Assembly: GCF_001544135.1 (NCBI RefSeq)
Contig: NZ_BCPV01000030.1
Location: 1-47,917, forward strand
Direction: 5' to 3'
Origin: Geobacillus zalihae NBRC 101842
GTDB taxonomy: Bacteria; Bacillota; Bacilli; Bacillales; Anoxybacillaceae
DNA length: 47,917 bases
The position numbers and the translations under genes are program-made. This document shows positions 26,367-35,202 of the stretch, one piece after another. Below the pieces are notes generated by a model. That model saw only the letters and a program-made list of their open reading frames with translations. It was not told the DNA's origin and did no database searches. Numbering within the stretch: position 1 is the stretch's first letter; every line of letters begins with the position of its first letter.

Positions 26367-28404
26367 CTTCTTCCCCTCCCCATGATTGAATTCCATATTT
26401 TTGCGCCTTGCGCACGAGTGTCGACGCATCGACACCAAGCAGTTTCGCAGCCCGCCGATACGTCTTCGCCTTGTGAAGCGCCTTGATGATCAGCTGGCGC
26501 TCGACCTCAGCCGTTGCCTGTTTGAGCGGGATGATCTCTCCGACCGCCACCGGGCTCGCAGCTGGCTCCGGTTCAAGGTGGAGCCATTTCGCCACTTGGT
26601 GTTCGTCAATGACTGGGGAAACGGCGGTCACAAACATACGTTCTACAGCATTAACGAGCTCTCGAACGTTGCCGGGCCAGTGATAGTCCATCATCGCCGC
26701 CAGCGCTCCGTCGGTAAAGACAAGCGGTTTTTGATACTTTTCCGCAAACCGCTTTCGGTAATGGTCAACCAAGAGCGGAATATCTTCTTTCCGGTCGCGC
26801 AGCGGCGGAATGGCAATCGGCATCACGTTCAGCCGGTAAAACAAATCAGCGCGAAACTGCCCAGCGGCAACAAGCTCCTCAAGCGGCTTGTTCGTCGCGG
26901 CGATGACACGCACATCGATCCGCTTCGGCGCCTCCGCCCCCAACCTCATGATTTCCATCGACTGCAACACGCGAAGGAGCTTCACTTGCAGGTGAAGCGG
27001 AATTTCACTGATTTCATCGAGAAAAATCGTCCCGCCATCCGCCTGCTCGAAATAGCCTTTTTTCCCTTTCTTCGCCGCTCCGGTGAACGCCCCCGGCTCG
27101 TAGCCGAACAGTTCAGACTCCATCAACGTCTCGGGGATCGCCCCGCAATTCACTTTCACAAACGGTCGGGCGCGGCGGGCGCTTTGTTTCCAAATGTAGT
27201 TCGCCAATTCCTCTTTCCCGGTGCCCGACTCTCCGGTCAACAACAACGTCACATCGACAGCCGCCGCTTGGCGGGCGATATTGACAACATGCGCCATCGC
27301 TGGAGCGCGATAAATGAGATGATCTTCTTCCTGACGGCCCAACATATGAAGGAGCCGTTTCGTCTCCTCCAGTTCCGAGCGCAGCTGTTCCATCTCGGTC
27401 ATATCTTTGACGTAGAGAACAACCCGCTCTGCCCGCCCATCTTCCTCGATGATCGGCACCGCGGAAACGATCCAAATATTTCCTGTTTCCATCCCCTGAT
27501 GAAGCATCGAACAGGGCTGACGTCCATCAAGCGCCTGTCGAACGACCCGGTCAAGCGGGGCGGTCACCCGCTCTTGCTCCGTTCCTAGAAACAGCGCATC
27601 CCATTTTTTGTTTCGCCGCGTGATCATTCCACTGCGGTCCGTGATAGCGATGCCGTCGCTGGATGCCTCCATCACCGTTTGCAATTCATTGACGATGCGC
27701 TTGACGGTCTCAAGTTCGTTGGAGATAAATTCAATCTCGGAAATGTCTTGAAACACCCCGACCGCCCCAACGACCTTCCCCTCGTCGATAATTGGCGAGC
27801 GGTTTGTAATATAGACGCGCTTGCCGACGCGGTATTTTTCCGTATGCCCTTTGCCGGTGCGCACGACCTCGAGCAAGCCAGACGGGATCACGACATCGGT
27901 CAAAAACTTGCCGATGGCTTCTTCTTTCGTCGTCCGCGCCATTTTCTCAGCCGGTGGATTGATCGATGTAATCCGTCCTTTTGCATCGATCGATAAAATG
28001 CCGTTATGGGCGGCGTTGAAAATGGCATCCAAATGTTTTAAGCGGAGTTGTGCCACCTTCGCATATGCCGTCAAATGCTGCTCTTTCGTCAACACACCGA
28101 CAAGGCGTCCGCTCTCATCGACAACGGGCCGGAGCGGACCGCCGCCAAACTCGATCACTTCCACACGGTCGTGAATGGAAAGCGGCGGCAGCGACGGGCG
28201 CATCACCTCACGCACAGTTGTTTTCCCTTGGACAAGACCGAACAACACGTCTTTGACCGCCACCACGCCGACGATTTCCTCACTGCAACGGCATACGACC
28301 ATCCCATCAAGTCCATATTCAACGAATGTCCGAGCCGCTTCATCAAGGGAATCGCTTTCAAAAATTACTGCCTTTGCCTTCACCATGATGTCTCCGACCA
28401 TCAT
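26338..28404 (-). CDS. Sigma-54 dependent activator with CBS and PAS domains
   Basis: 688 residues. Order: a tandem CBS pair (about 1-115), two PAS domains (about 120-235 and 240-355), the AAA+ domain with Walker [10 protein letters not shown], the sigma-54-contact loop GAFTGA, Walker B FLDEIS and both arginine-finger positions in FRADLFYRL, then a Fis-type helix-turn-helix ([16 protein letters not shown]). All parts needed for a working bacterial enhancer-binding protein are present. CBS domains usually bind adenine nucleotides, PAS domains small ligands. Of several candidate starts ATG 28404 has the best spacing from AGAGGA. It precedes and overlaps the acyl-CoA dehydrogenase and is itself behind a -24/-12 promoter, so it is probably autoregulated. 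Confidence 0.9.
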   Translation of the reverse strand: MMVGDIMVKAKAVIFESDSLDEAARTFVEYGLDGMVVCRCSEEIVGVVAVKDVLFGLVQGKTTVREVMRPSLPPLSIHDRVEVIEFGGGPLRPVVDESGRLVGVLTKEQHLTAYAKVAQLRLKHLDAIFNAAHNGILSIDAKGRITSINPPAEKMARTTKEEAIGKFLTDVVIPSGLLEVVRTGKGHTEKYRVGKRVYITNRSPIIDEGKVVGAVGVFQDISEIEFISNELETVKRIVNELQTVMEASSDGIAITDRSGMITRRNKKWDALFLGTEQERVTAPLDRVVRQALDGRQPCSMLHQGMETGNIWIVSAVPIIEEDGRAERVVLYVKDMTEMEQLRSELEETKRLLHMLGRQEEDHLIYRAPAMAHVVNIARQAAAVDVTLLLTGESGTGKEELANYIWKQSARRARPFVKVNCGAIPETLMESELFGYEPGAFTGAAKKGKKGYFEQADGGTIFLDEISEIPLHLQVKLLRVLQSMEIMRLGAEAPKRIDVRVIAATNKPLEELVAAGQFRADLFYRLNVMPIAIPPLRDRKEDIPLLVDHYRKRFAEKYQKPLVFTDGALAAMMDYHWPGNVRELVNAVERMFVTAVSPVIDEHQVAKWLHLEPEPAASPVAVGEIIPLKQATAEVERQLIIKALHKAKTYRRAAKLLGVDASTLVRKAQKYGIQSWGGEEDGFHAASRD

Positions 28405-28444
28405 TGCCATTTCCTCTCCCACCGTTCCGCCTTATTTTCTACTC

Positions 28445-28462
28445 AAGCAATTTTTGTGCCAA
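28445..28462 (-). promoter_or_regulatory. Sigma-54 promoter (-24/-12)
   Basis: On the minus strand TTGGCAC-AAAAA-TTGCTT, an almost perfect match to TTGGCACN5TTGCA with correct GG to GC spacing. It faces the activator gene, which starts about 40 bases downstream. Confidence 0.88.
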
Positions 28463-28495
28463 AAAAGTTCCCGCTATTCAGAAAAAACAAACCCC

Positions 28496-28632
28496 TAGAA
28501 GGCTGGTGAAAAACAACGAATTCGCTCGGTTTGTGAGAAATCGTAAGGAAGGAGGTTATGGTGTTGCAAGGTTTTTCAATTTGAGAAACACTGTTGGAGA
28601 GCAGCATTTCCCCTTAAATCACCAACCTTCTA
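28496..28632. repeat. 137-bp unit bounded by a 14-bp inverted repeat
   Basis: TAGAAGGCTGGTGA (28496-28509) and the near-exact complement at 28619-28632 (one mismatch, G-T). A strong AAGGAGG site near 28550 precedes an 8-codon reading frame (ATG 28558) on plus. It lies between the sigma-54 promoter and the activator dyads, so it may be an inserted mobile unit or a looping segment. Confidence 0.45.
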
Positions 28633-28653
28633 AAATTCATCTTACTTGATCGC

Positions 28654-28739
28654 TTGTTGCCAAACAACAACATATTGTTGCAATCTCGCAACAACAGTTC
28701 TGCCGTTATTCAGCTAAAAAATGTTGTTATTTCGCAACA
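28654..28739. promoter_or_regulatory. Three dyads, candidate activator binding sites
   Basis: TGTTGC-6-GCAACA at 28676-28693 and TGTTGT-6-GCAACA at 28722-28739 share arms and spacing, centres 46 bases apart; TTGTTG-5-CAACAA at 28654-28670 is a weaker third. They are 190-290 bases upstream of the -24/-12 promoter, the usual place for enhancer sites of a sigma-54 activator. Confidence 0.6.
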
Positions 28740-28762
28740 CTCATTAGTCACTTCTTTGCAAC

Positions 28763-29005
28763 TATATAGATGCAACAAAGAAGTTTAACATATCCTTGAC
28801 AGAAAAGTGGTTTGCCCATTTTCGACTGTCGAAGGCAAGCGTGTGGCTTGCCTCCGTCACGCCTTAGCGTGACGGAAGACCGAACAACGACTCGCTTCAC
28901 AGACCCATTCATGGGTCTGGAAGCGGCGTTGTTCGGTCACTCGACAGTCGGATGCAATGACCGGCAAAGACGAAAAATGTTAAAGCTTTAAATTGCATCT
29001 ATATA
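28763..29005. repeat. MITE-like element with internal cloverleaf
   Basis: Terminal inverted repeats TATATAGATGCAA (28763-28775; complement 28993-29005) continue inward as TTTAACAT (28784-28791; 28977-28984). The core 28823-28950 folds perfectly: closing stem 10 bp (28823-28832/28941-28950); hairpin 8 bp (28833-28840/28846-28853); hairpin 9 bp (28854-28862/28867-28875); a long arm of 12 bp (28878-28889/28927-28938), 6 bp and 8 bp with a TTCA loop. No protein is encoded. The TATATA ends would fit a TA target duplication of an IS630/mariner-type MITE, an inference; a structured RNA is the alternative. Confidence 0.6.
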
Positions 29006-29032
29006 AAATTGATTCCCATTTTCAAAAAATCA

Positions 29033-29060
29033 TTGTTTTTTTCATTGGATGCGCTATAAT
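29033..29060 (+). promoter_or_regulatory. Promoter of the iron ABC operon
   Basis: TTGTTT (29033-29038), 16-base spacer, TATAAT (29055-29060). Confidence 0.65.
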
Positions 29061-29065
29061 AATAT

Positions 29066-29080
29066 TGATATTGATTATCA
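29066..29080 (+). promoter_or_regulatory. Fur box
   Basis: TGATATTGATTATCA matches the Fur 7-1-7 repeat TGATAATNATTATCA at all but one specified position. It lies right after the -10, where bound Fur would block transcription. Confidence 0.85.
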
Positions 29081-29108
29081 TTTTCTTGATCCGGAAGGAG
29101 GTGGCCTC

Positions 29109-29900
29109 ATGGTCCGCCTATACGCCGAGGAGTTGACCGTCCGCTACGATGACCGGACGATTTTCGAACGCTTGTCCGTCCGCATTCCCGACCGACAAAT
29201 CACAGCCATTATTGGACCAAACGGATGCGGAAAATCGACGCTGCTCAAGACGTTGACGCGCATCATTTCCCCGCAGTCCGGCGCCGTCATTTTGGACGGC
29301 CGGGCCATTTCGCAACAGCCAACGAAAGAACTGGCGAAAAAAATAGCTATTTTGCCGCAGACGCCGGAAGCGACAAGCGGATTGACCGTCGCTGAGCTCG
29401 TCTCGTACGGCCGCTTCCCTTATCAAAGAGGATGGGGCCGCCTAACGAAACAAGATTACGAAGCAATCGACTGGGCGCTTGCCGTAACGAAAACAGCCGA
29501 TTTGAAACACCGGCCGGTTGACGCCCTCTCCGGCGGACAGCGGCAGCGCGTCTGGATCGCCATGGCGCTCGCTCAAGAGACGGACATCATCTTTTTGGAC
29601 GAACCGACGACGTATTTGGACATCGCCCACCAGCTCGAGGTGCTCGAGCTGCTTGAACGGCTGAACAAAGAAGAAGGGCGGACAATTGTGATGGTGCTCC
29701 ATGACATTAACCAAGCGGCGCGGTTTTCCGACTATGTGATCGCCATGAAGGCGGGCACGATCGTCAAAGCCGGGCCGAGCGAAGACGTCATTTGCCGCGA
29801 TGTGCTTCGCGACGTGTTTGGCATTGACGCTGACATCGGCCGCGACCCGCGGACGAACAAACCGATTTGCTTCACTTATCAACTGCTTAGGGAGGCTTGA
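29109..29900 (+). CDS. Iron-siderophore ABC transporter ATPase (FecE/FhuC type)
   Basis: 263 residues. Walker A GPNGCGKST, Q-loop PQTPEA, signature LSGGQRQRV and Walker B IIFLDEPTTYLD are all intact, as in FhuC/FecE/BtuD importers. It energises uptake of an iron complex by the two permeases downstream. ATG 29109 has AAGGAGGTGG upstream. First gene of the Fur-boxed operon. Confidence 0.92.
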   Translation: MVRLYAEELTVRYDDRTIFERLSVRIPDRQITAIIGPNGCGKSTLLKTLTRIISPQSGAVILDGRAISQQPTKELAKKIAILPQTPEATSGLTVAELVSYGRFPYQRGWGRLTKQDYEAIDWALAVTKTADLKHRPVDALSGGQRQRVWIAMALAQETDIIFLDEPTTYLDIAHQLEVLELLERLNKEEGRTIVMVLHDINQAARFSDYVIAMKAGTIVKAGPSEDVICRDVLRDVFGIDADIGRDPRTNKPICFTYQLLREA

Positions 29901-29906
29901 TTCGTC

Positions 29907-30833
29907 ATGAGGAAAACATGGCTTTCCTTGTTGCTTCTTTTGGCGCTTGTGCTAAGCGCCTGCGGCAACGCGGCGGACGACAACAAGAACAGCAGCGCTT
30001 CACCAAAAGAAAAAAAGCCGGAAACGATTACATACCAATCGGAAAACGGACCGGTGGAAGTACCGGCTGATCCAAAACGCGTCGTCGTCTTATCGACGTT
30101 TGCTGGGCATGTGCTGGCCTTGGACGTCCCCATTGTTGGCGTGGATTCGTGGTCGAAAATGAGCCCGCTTTTTCAAGAAAAACTGAAAGATGCCGAAGTC
30201 GTGACCGATGAAGACATTGAAAAAATTATGGCGTTAAAACCGGACTTAATTATCGGATTATCCAATACGAAAAACGTCGATAAATTAAGCAAAATCGCCC
30301 CGACCGTCACGTTTACATACGGAAAGGTCGATTATTTAACACAGTTTCTAGAGATTGGTAAACTGTTAAATAAAGAAAAAGAAGCGAAAGCATGGATTGA
30401 CGACTTCAAACAACGGGCGCAACAAGCCGGGGAAGAAATCCGGGCGAAAATTGGCGAAAACGCAACGGTCACCGTAGCCGAAAACTTTGATAAGCAGCTG
30501 TATGTGTTCGGCAACAATTGGGCGCGCGGCACAGAAATTTTGTATCAAGAAATGAAGCTGAAAATGCCAAAAGCGGTCGAAGAGCAGGCGCTCAAACCGG
30601 GCTACTATGCCGTTTCCCTTGAAGCGCTGCCGCAGTTTGTCGGCGATTACCTCATCTTAAGCAAAAACGGCGACGGCGATACATCGTTTATGGAAACGAA
30701 CACGTTTAAAAACATCCCTGCTGTCAAAAACGGCCGTATGTTCGTCGCTGATGCCAAGGCGTTTTATTTCAATGACCCGATTACGTTAGACTACCAGCTC
30801 GATTTCTTTAAAAAGCATTTTTTAGGCCAATAA
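29907..30833 (+). CDS. Iron-siderophore binding lipoprotein (FhuD/YxeB-like)
   Basis: 308 residues. Lipoprotein signal with lipobox L-S-A-C19; then the bilobal PeripBP fold (RVVVLSTFAGHVLALDV ... VGVDSWSK ... LKPDLIIGLS). The early segment matches hydroxamate-siderophore receptors such as YxeB. It captures the ferri-siderophore outside the membrane. Starts six bases after the ATPase stop. The exact siderophore is not decided by sequence. Confidence 0.88.
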   Translation: MRKTWLSLLLLLALVLSACGNAADDNKNSSASPKEKKPETITYQSENGPVEVPADPKRVVVLSTFAGHVLALDVPIVGVDSWSKMSPLFQEKLKDAEVVTDEDIEKIMALKPDLIIGLSNTKNVDKLSKIAPTVTFTYGKVDYLTQFLEIGKLLNKEKEAKAWIDDFKQRAQQAGEEIRAKIGENATVTVAENFDKQLYVFGNNWARGTEILYQEMKLKMPKAVEEQALKPGYYAVSLEALPQFVGDYLILSKNGDGDTSFMETNTFKNIPAVKNGRMFVADAKAFYFNDPITLDYQLDFFKKHFLGQ

Positions 30834-30839
30834 TGACGA

Positions 30840-30872
30840 GACGGGGCGTTCACGGACAGTGAATGTCCCGTC
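30840..30872 (+). terminator. Intra-operon attenuator hairpin
   Basis: GACGGG-GCGTTCAC pairs with GTGAATGT-CCCGTC, followed only by CTTTCTT. A leaky hairpin here would favour the binding protein over the permeases, common in ABC import operons. Confidence 0.5.
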
Positions 30873-30900
30873 CTTTCTTGTGAAAAGGAGGAAACCGCCG

Positions 30901-31908
30901 ATGGAAGCAAACCGCCGGCTATGGCCGTTTCGTTATACGTTTCTCTTCTCTCTTATCCTGCTGATGGCCATCTGGTTCGGATCCATGGCCATCGGCGTCG
31001 CTGATACGACATGGAGTGACGTATGGCGCGCGCTCTTTTCCGATGAACAAGGTAAACAACTGGACTTGATTCGCGAGCTCCGTTTGCCTCGGGAAACCGC
31101 GGCGGCCTTTGTCGGCGCCGGACTCGCCGTCGCTGGGGCGATCATGCAAGGAATGACACGCAACCCGCTTGCTGACCCAGGACTGCTCGGCTTAACCGCT
31201 GGAGCGAACGCAGCGTTGGCCATAACGATGGCCTTTTTTCCTTCCGCCCATTATCTCGCAATCACCATCGCCTGTTTGCTTGGGGCGGCTGTGGGAGCAG
31301 GGACGGTCTTTGGCATCGGCGCCGCCCGCAAAGGCGGCTTTTCTCCATTGCGCATCGTCCTAGCCGGCTCGGCGGTCTCAGCGCTTTTGTTTGCCGTCGC
31401 TGAAGGAGTTGGCCTTTATTTTCATATTTCCAAAGACGTTTCGATGTGGACATCGGGCGGGGTAGCCGGAACGTCGTGGAAACAGCTGTCAGTCATCATT
31501 CCGCTCATCGTGATCGGGCTCGCCATTGCCGTATGGTATTCGCGGCAGCTGACGATTCTTAGCTTGAGCGAAGACGTCGCCGTTGGCGTCGGACAAAAAA
31601 CAACAGCCGTCAAAACGTGGCTGTTTTCCGCTGTGTTTTTATTAACAGGAGCATCGGTCGCCATCGCCGGCAACATCACCTTCATCGGCTTGATGATCCC
31701 TCATCTTGTGCGCGCAATCGCCGGCGCCGATTACCGATTTATCATCCCGCTGTCGGCCACGGTCGGCGCGACCGGCATGATCGTCGCTGATACGGCGGCC
31801 CGCACGGTCAATGCCCCATTTGAAACGCCAGTGGCAGCCATCGTTGCGGTGATCGGCTTGCCGTTTTTCCTGTTTGTCGTGCGGAAAAAAGGGAGGGGCT
31901 TTGAATGA
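30901..31908 (+). CDS. FecCD-family iron ABC permease
   Basis: 335 residues, about ten helices. Family marks: LRLPRETAAAFVGAGLAVAGAIMQ (coupling start), RNPLADPGLLGL, and the GNITFIGLMIPHLVR cytosolic loop that contacts the ATPase. ATG 30901 with AAGGAGG nine bases upstream. Pairs with the next permease. Confidence 0.92.
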   Translation: MEANRRLWPFRYTFLFSLILLMAIWFGSMAIGVADTTWSDVWRALFSDEQGKQLDLIRELRLPRETAAAFVGAGLAVAGAIMQGMTRNPLADPGLLGLTAGANAALAITMAFFPSAHYLAITIACLLGAAVGAGTVFGIGAARKGGFSPLRIVLAGSAVSALLFAVAEGVGLYFHISKDVSMWTSGGVAGTSWKQLSVIIPLIVIGLAIAVWYSRQLTILSLSEDVAVGVGQKTTAVKTWLFSAVFLLTGASVAIAGNITFIGLMIPHLVRAIAGADYRFIIPLSATVGATGMIVADTAARTVNAPFETPVAAIVAVIGLPFFLFVVRKKGRGFE

Positions 31909-32894
31909 GAATGCGCATCACAGCAGTGTTAGGCATGCTTTTGTTGCTTATTGCCGCAACAGCCGCCATCGCGTTGGGCACCGGCGAAGCGCCGCTCTCG
32001 TACGGACGCATCGCGCCGACACTGTTCGGCTACGGTTCGATGCAAGAAGCGTTTATTTTGTTTTCTCTCCGCCTGCCGCGCATCGTGATTACGTTGCTCG
32101 CCGGGATGGCGCTCGCCTTGTCGGGAGCGATGCTGCAAGGCACCACCCGAAATGAGCTCGCCGATCCGGGCATATTGGGCATCAACGCCGGTGCCGGCGC
32201 AGGCGTCGCTATATTCTTTTTATTTTTCCCGATTGAAGCCGGGACGTTCCTTTATGCTCTGCCGCTCGTCGCCTTAGTGGGAGCACTGTTGACGGCGGCG
32301 GCCATGTACGCCGTTTCCTACCATCAAACAACCGGGCTGCAGCCGGTATCGTTCGTCCTGACCGGGATCGGGTTTTCGATGGCGCTCTCCGGGCTCATGA
32401 TCATCCTCATTTCCGCCGCGGACCGAACGAAAGTCGACTTTATCGCCAGATGGCTTTCCGGAAACATTTGGGGCGATGATTGGCCGTTTGTTTGGGCGAT
32501 GCTGCCGTGGCTTGTCATCGGTGCATTGATCGGTCTATATCGGGCGAAACGGCTAAACCTTTTGCATTTAGGCGATCCGGTCGCCATCGGCGTCGGCGTT
32601 CATGTTCGCCGCGAGCGGCTCGTACTGATGGCGACAGCGGTCGCCGTCGCTGCAGCGGCCGTCGCTGTAACCGGGGGCATCTCTTTTATCGGCTTAATGG
32701 CGCCGCACATCGCCAAAATGATCATCGGCCCGCGCCATGAGCGGGCCATTCCGGCAGCGATGCTCATCGGCGGCTGGCTGCTGCTTGCCGCTGACACGAT
32801 CGGGCGAAACGTTCTCGCCGAACCGCTTCCGGCCGGAGTTGTTGTGTCATTCATCGGTGCACCATACTTCATTTATTTGTTATTGAAGCGTTGA
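31905..32894 (+). CDS. FecCD-family iron ABC permease (second subunit)
   Basis: 329 residues, same fold as its partner: LRLPRIVITLLAGMALALSGAMLQ, RNELADPGILGI and GGISFIGLMAPHIAK. Its ATG overlaps the previous TGA (ATGA), so translation is coupled. The operon ends with a strong terminator at 32970. Confidence 0.92.
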   Translation: MRMRITAVLGMLLLLIAATAAIALGTGEAPLSYGRIAPTLFGYGSMQEAFILFSLRLPRIVITLLAGMALALSGAMLQGTTRNELADPGILGINAGAGAGVAIFFLFFPIEAGTFLYALPLVALVGALLTAAAMYAVSYHQTTGLQPVSFVLTGIGFSMALSGLMIILISAADRTKVDFIARWLSGNIWGDDWPFVWAMLPWLVIGALIGLYRAKRLNLLHLGDPVAIGVGVHVRRERLVLMATAVAVAAAAVAVTGGISFIGLMAPHIAKMIIGPRHERAIPAAMLIGGWLLLAADTIGRNVLAEPLPAGVVVSFIGAPYFIYLLLKR

Positions 32895-32969
32895 ACCTTT
32901 TGATGGCCATGAGACGGATCAAGGATGGCGGATAAGCTCGTTCAACTGCCTTCATCTTCATCTCTCTAC

Positions 32970-32998
32970 TCCCGTTTCACTTTGAAACGGGAATTTTT
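32970..32998 (+). terminator. Iron operon terminator
   Basis: CCCGTTTCA (32971-32979) pairs with 32983-32991 across three bases, then AATTTTT. Confidence 0.85.
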
Positions 32999-33012
32999 CC
33001 GTTTGCGATGCG

Positions 33013-33065
33013 AAAAGGGCTGGCTCCAAGACCGAAAAACAGCCTTGGGCGCGCAGCCCTTTTTG
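33013..33065. terminator. Hairpin between iron operon and DedA gene
   Basis: AAAGGGCTG ... CAGCCCTTTTT arms flank an inner imperfect hairpin. Can act in both directions and would end the minus-strand DedA gene. Confidence 0.55.
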
Positions 33066-33092
33066 GCAAAACCATTCCTTAAAATGCCGGAA

Positions 33093-33701
33093 TTAAGAAG
33101 CCCGGCGCCGCTTCCAAAAGCGGACAGCTCCAATCAAAATGATCGCAGCAATAATGACATACACCACTTCGGCATACATTCCAATCACCTCGGACACTTT
33201 CCCCCACGACTCACCGAGCGCCGCCCCGATCGAGATTAAAATCGTATTCCAAATGAGCGTGCCCAGCACCGACAGCCAGACAAACAGCCCTATATTCATC
33301 TTCGCCATGCCCGCCGGGATGGAAATCAAGCTGCGTACAAGCGGAACCATGCGCCCGAAAAAAACGGCCCACACCCCATAGCGGTGAAACGTCAGGTTCG
33401 CCTTATCGATGTCTTCCGGCTTCACCCGCAGCCATCTCCCCCAACGGTCGACGATCCGCTCGAGCCGTTCAACCGACAACAGCCGGCCAATTCCGTACAG
33501 CACCAATGCCCCGGCAACCGAACCGGCGGTCGCCGCCGCAATAACGCCAGGCACCGTCAAAGACGTGTACGTCGTCATAAACCCGCCAAACGGCAAAATG
33601 ACTTCCGACGGAATCGGCGGAAAGATATTTTCCAGCGCGATCATAAAAAAAATGCCGATATAGCCAAATTGCTCCATAAAATCAGTGATCCACGCCTGCA
33701 T
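33093..33701 (-). CDS. DedA family membrane protein
   Basis: 202 residues. DedA motifs ENIFPPIPSEVILPFGG (first re-entrant segment) and FFGRMVPLVRSLISIPAG (F-x-R-x-x-P-x-x-R). Four to five helices. Compared with the copy at 469-1065 it is nearer the classic DedA/YngC type. Predicted carrier-lipid or phospholipid flippase; substrate unknown. ATG 33701 behind AAGGGAGAG. Confidence 0.9.
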   Translation of the reverse strand: MQAWITDFMEQFGYIGIFFMIALENIFPPIPSEVILPFGGFMTTYTSLTVPGVIAAATAGSVAGALVLYGIGRLLSVERLERIVDRWGRWLRVKPEDIDKANLTFHRYGVWAVFFGRMVPLVRSLISIPAGMAKMNIGLFVWLSVLGTLIWNTILISIGAALGESWGKVSEVIGMYAEVVYVIIAAIILIGAVRFWKRRRAS

Positions 33702-33874
33702 GGCGCCATTCTCTCCCTTCCGCACGGCTCATTGTATGTACGCATGTCTCTTTCCTCATAATGTATGTATATGATATGGTAGTACAAAAAAAGATCCTTT
33801 GCAAAAAAGAAAAGCAGCTTGCTTTCGCTCTCCCTTCGATATCACCGGCTTCATCGGCGTCTCGCAAACGAAAG

Positions 33875-33908
33875 GCCGCCCACCCCCAAGCAGATGAGGA
33901 TGGACGGC
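33875..33908 (-). terminator. roc operon terminator
   Basis: On minus an 11-bp stem with two G-U pairs (33898-33908 with 33875-33885), followed by CTTTCGTTT. Confidence 0.65.
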
Positions 33909-33937
33909 ACGCCCCCCTAGCAACAACCTTTCCATGA

Positions 33938-35176
33938 TTATACCCAACCGCGGTAGCGAGCTGCTTCTGCTGTTTGGCGCAGCCCGATCATGTACGCCGC
34001 CATGCGCATATCCACACGGCGCGATTCCGCCAATTCATAGACGCGATGAAACGCGCTCGTCAATTTCTCTTTCAACTTCTCGACGACTTCCTCTTCCGTC
34101 CAATAATAGCCTTGGTTGTTTTGCACCCATTCAAAATAGGAAACCGTCACCCCGCCAGCGCTCGCCAGCACATCAGGCACCAATAGCACGCCCCGCTCCG
34201 TCAAGATTTTGGTCGCTTCCAGCGTCGTCGGGCCGTTGGCCGCCTCGACCACAATTTTAGCGCGAATATTCGCGGCATTGTCACGCGTAATTTGATTCGC
34301 TACCGCGGCCGGAACTAAAATATCACACTCTTTTTCCAGCAGCTCTTGATTGGTGATGACATTCTCAAACAGCGTTGTCACCGTGCCAAAACTGTCGCGG
34401 CGATCCAACAAATACGGAATATCCAGTCCGTTCGGGTCATACAACGCGCCATACGCATCGGAAATGCCAATGACGCGAGCTCCAGCTTCATGCAAAAACT
34501 TGGCCAAAAAGCTGCCTGCATTGCCGAATCCTTGAATAATGACCCGCGCCCCCTGCAACTCGATTCCCGCTTTTTTCGCTGCTTCTTCGATGCAAATCGT
34601 GACACCGAGCGCCGTCGCTTTTTCCCGGCCTTGGGAGCCGCCGAGCACAAGCGGCTTGCCGGTGATAAACCCAGGCGAGTCAAATTCGCGGATGCGGCTA
34701 TATTCATCCATCATCCACGCCATAATTTGCGAGTTGGTAAACACGTCCGGCGCCGGGATATCTTTGGATGGCCCCACGATCTGGCTGATCGCCCGCACAT
34801 AGCCGCGGCTGAGCCGCTCCAGCTCACCCATCGACATGTTCCGCGGGTCGCAGACGATCCCACCTTTGCCGCCGCCATACGGCAAGCCGACAATTCCGGC
34901 TTTGATCGTCATCCACATCGACAGCGCCTTGACTTCTTCCTCGGTGACATCCGGATGAAAACGAATGCCTCCCTTGGTCGGCCCTACGGCATCGCTATGC
35001 TGGGCGCGGTAGCCGGTAAACACTTTCACCGTTCCGTCATCCATACGGACGGGAATGCGTACGGTAAGGACGCGCAAAGGTTCTTTGAGCAGCTCATACA
35101 TCTCCTCGCCGTAGCCAAGTTTGGCCAGCGCCTCTTTGATCACGCGCTGGGTGGAGAGAAACATATTTTCTTCCAT
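33938..35176 (-). CDS. rocG: NAD-specific glutamate dehydrogenase
   Basis: 412 residues. PTKGGIRFHPD (glutamate site) and LPYGGGKGGIVCDPR with the catalytic Lys; GFGNAGSFLAK Rossmann motif. It deaminates glutamate to 2-oxoglutarate and ammonia. It is last in rocA-rocD-rocG, so it takes the glutamate made by the two upstream enzymes; hence RocG rather than GudB. ATG 35176 follows a GAGG site; it begins 26 bases after rocD. Confidence 0.9.
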   Translation of the reverse strand: MEENMFLSTQRVIKEALAKLGYGEEMYELLKEPLRVLTVRIPVRMDDGTVKVFTGYRAQHSDAVGPTKGGIRFHPDVTEEEVKALSMWMTIKAGIVGLPYGGGKGGIVCDPRNMSMGELERLSRGYVRAISQIVGPSKDIPAPDVFTNSQIMAWMMDEYSRIREFDSPGFITGKPLVLGGSQGREKATALGVTICIEEAAKKAGIELQGARVIIQGFGNAGSFLAKFLHEAGARVIGISDAYGALYDPNGLDIPYLLDRRDSFGTVTTLFENVITNQELLEKECDILVPAAVANQITRDNAANIRAKIVVEAANGPTTLEATKILTERGVLLVPDVLASAGGVTVSYFEWVQNNQGYYWTEEEVVEKLKEKLTSAFHRVYELAESRRVDMRMAAYMIGLRQTAEAARYRGWV

Positions 35177-35202
35177 CGTCTCATTCGCCTCTTTGACTCG
35201 AT

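Larger units (their letters stand above)
28405..29108. other. Long regulatory gap with palindromic elements
   Basis: 704 bases between divergent operons. From left to right: sigma-54 promoter (28445-28462), a 137-bp inverted-repeat unit (28496-28632), three TTG/CAA dyads (28654-28739), a 243-bp cloverleaf element (28763-29005), then the iron-operon promoter and Fur box (29033-29080). Confidence 0.6.

Noticed and set aside
28654-28739. CRISPR-like repeats
   Set aside because: Only three short dyads with unequal spacing and no spacers of constant length.
28823-28950. tRNA gene
   Set aside because: A cloverleaf shape but far too long, with no conserved T-loop or anticodon-arm sequence.
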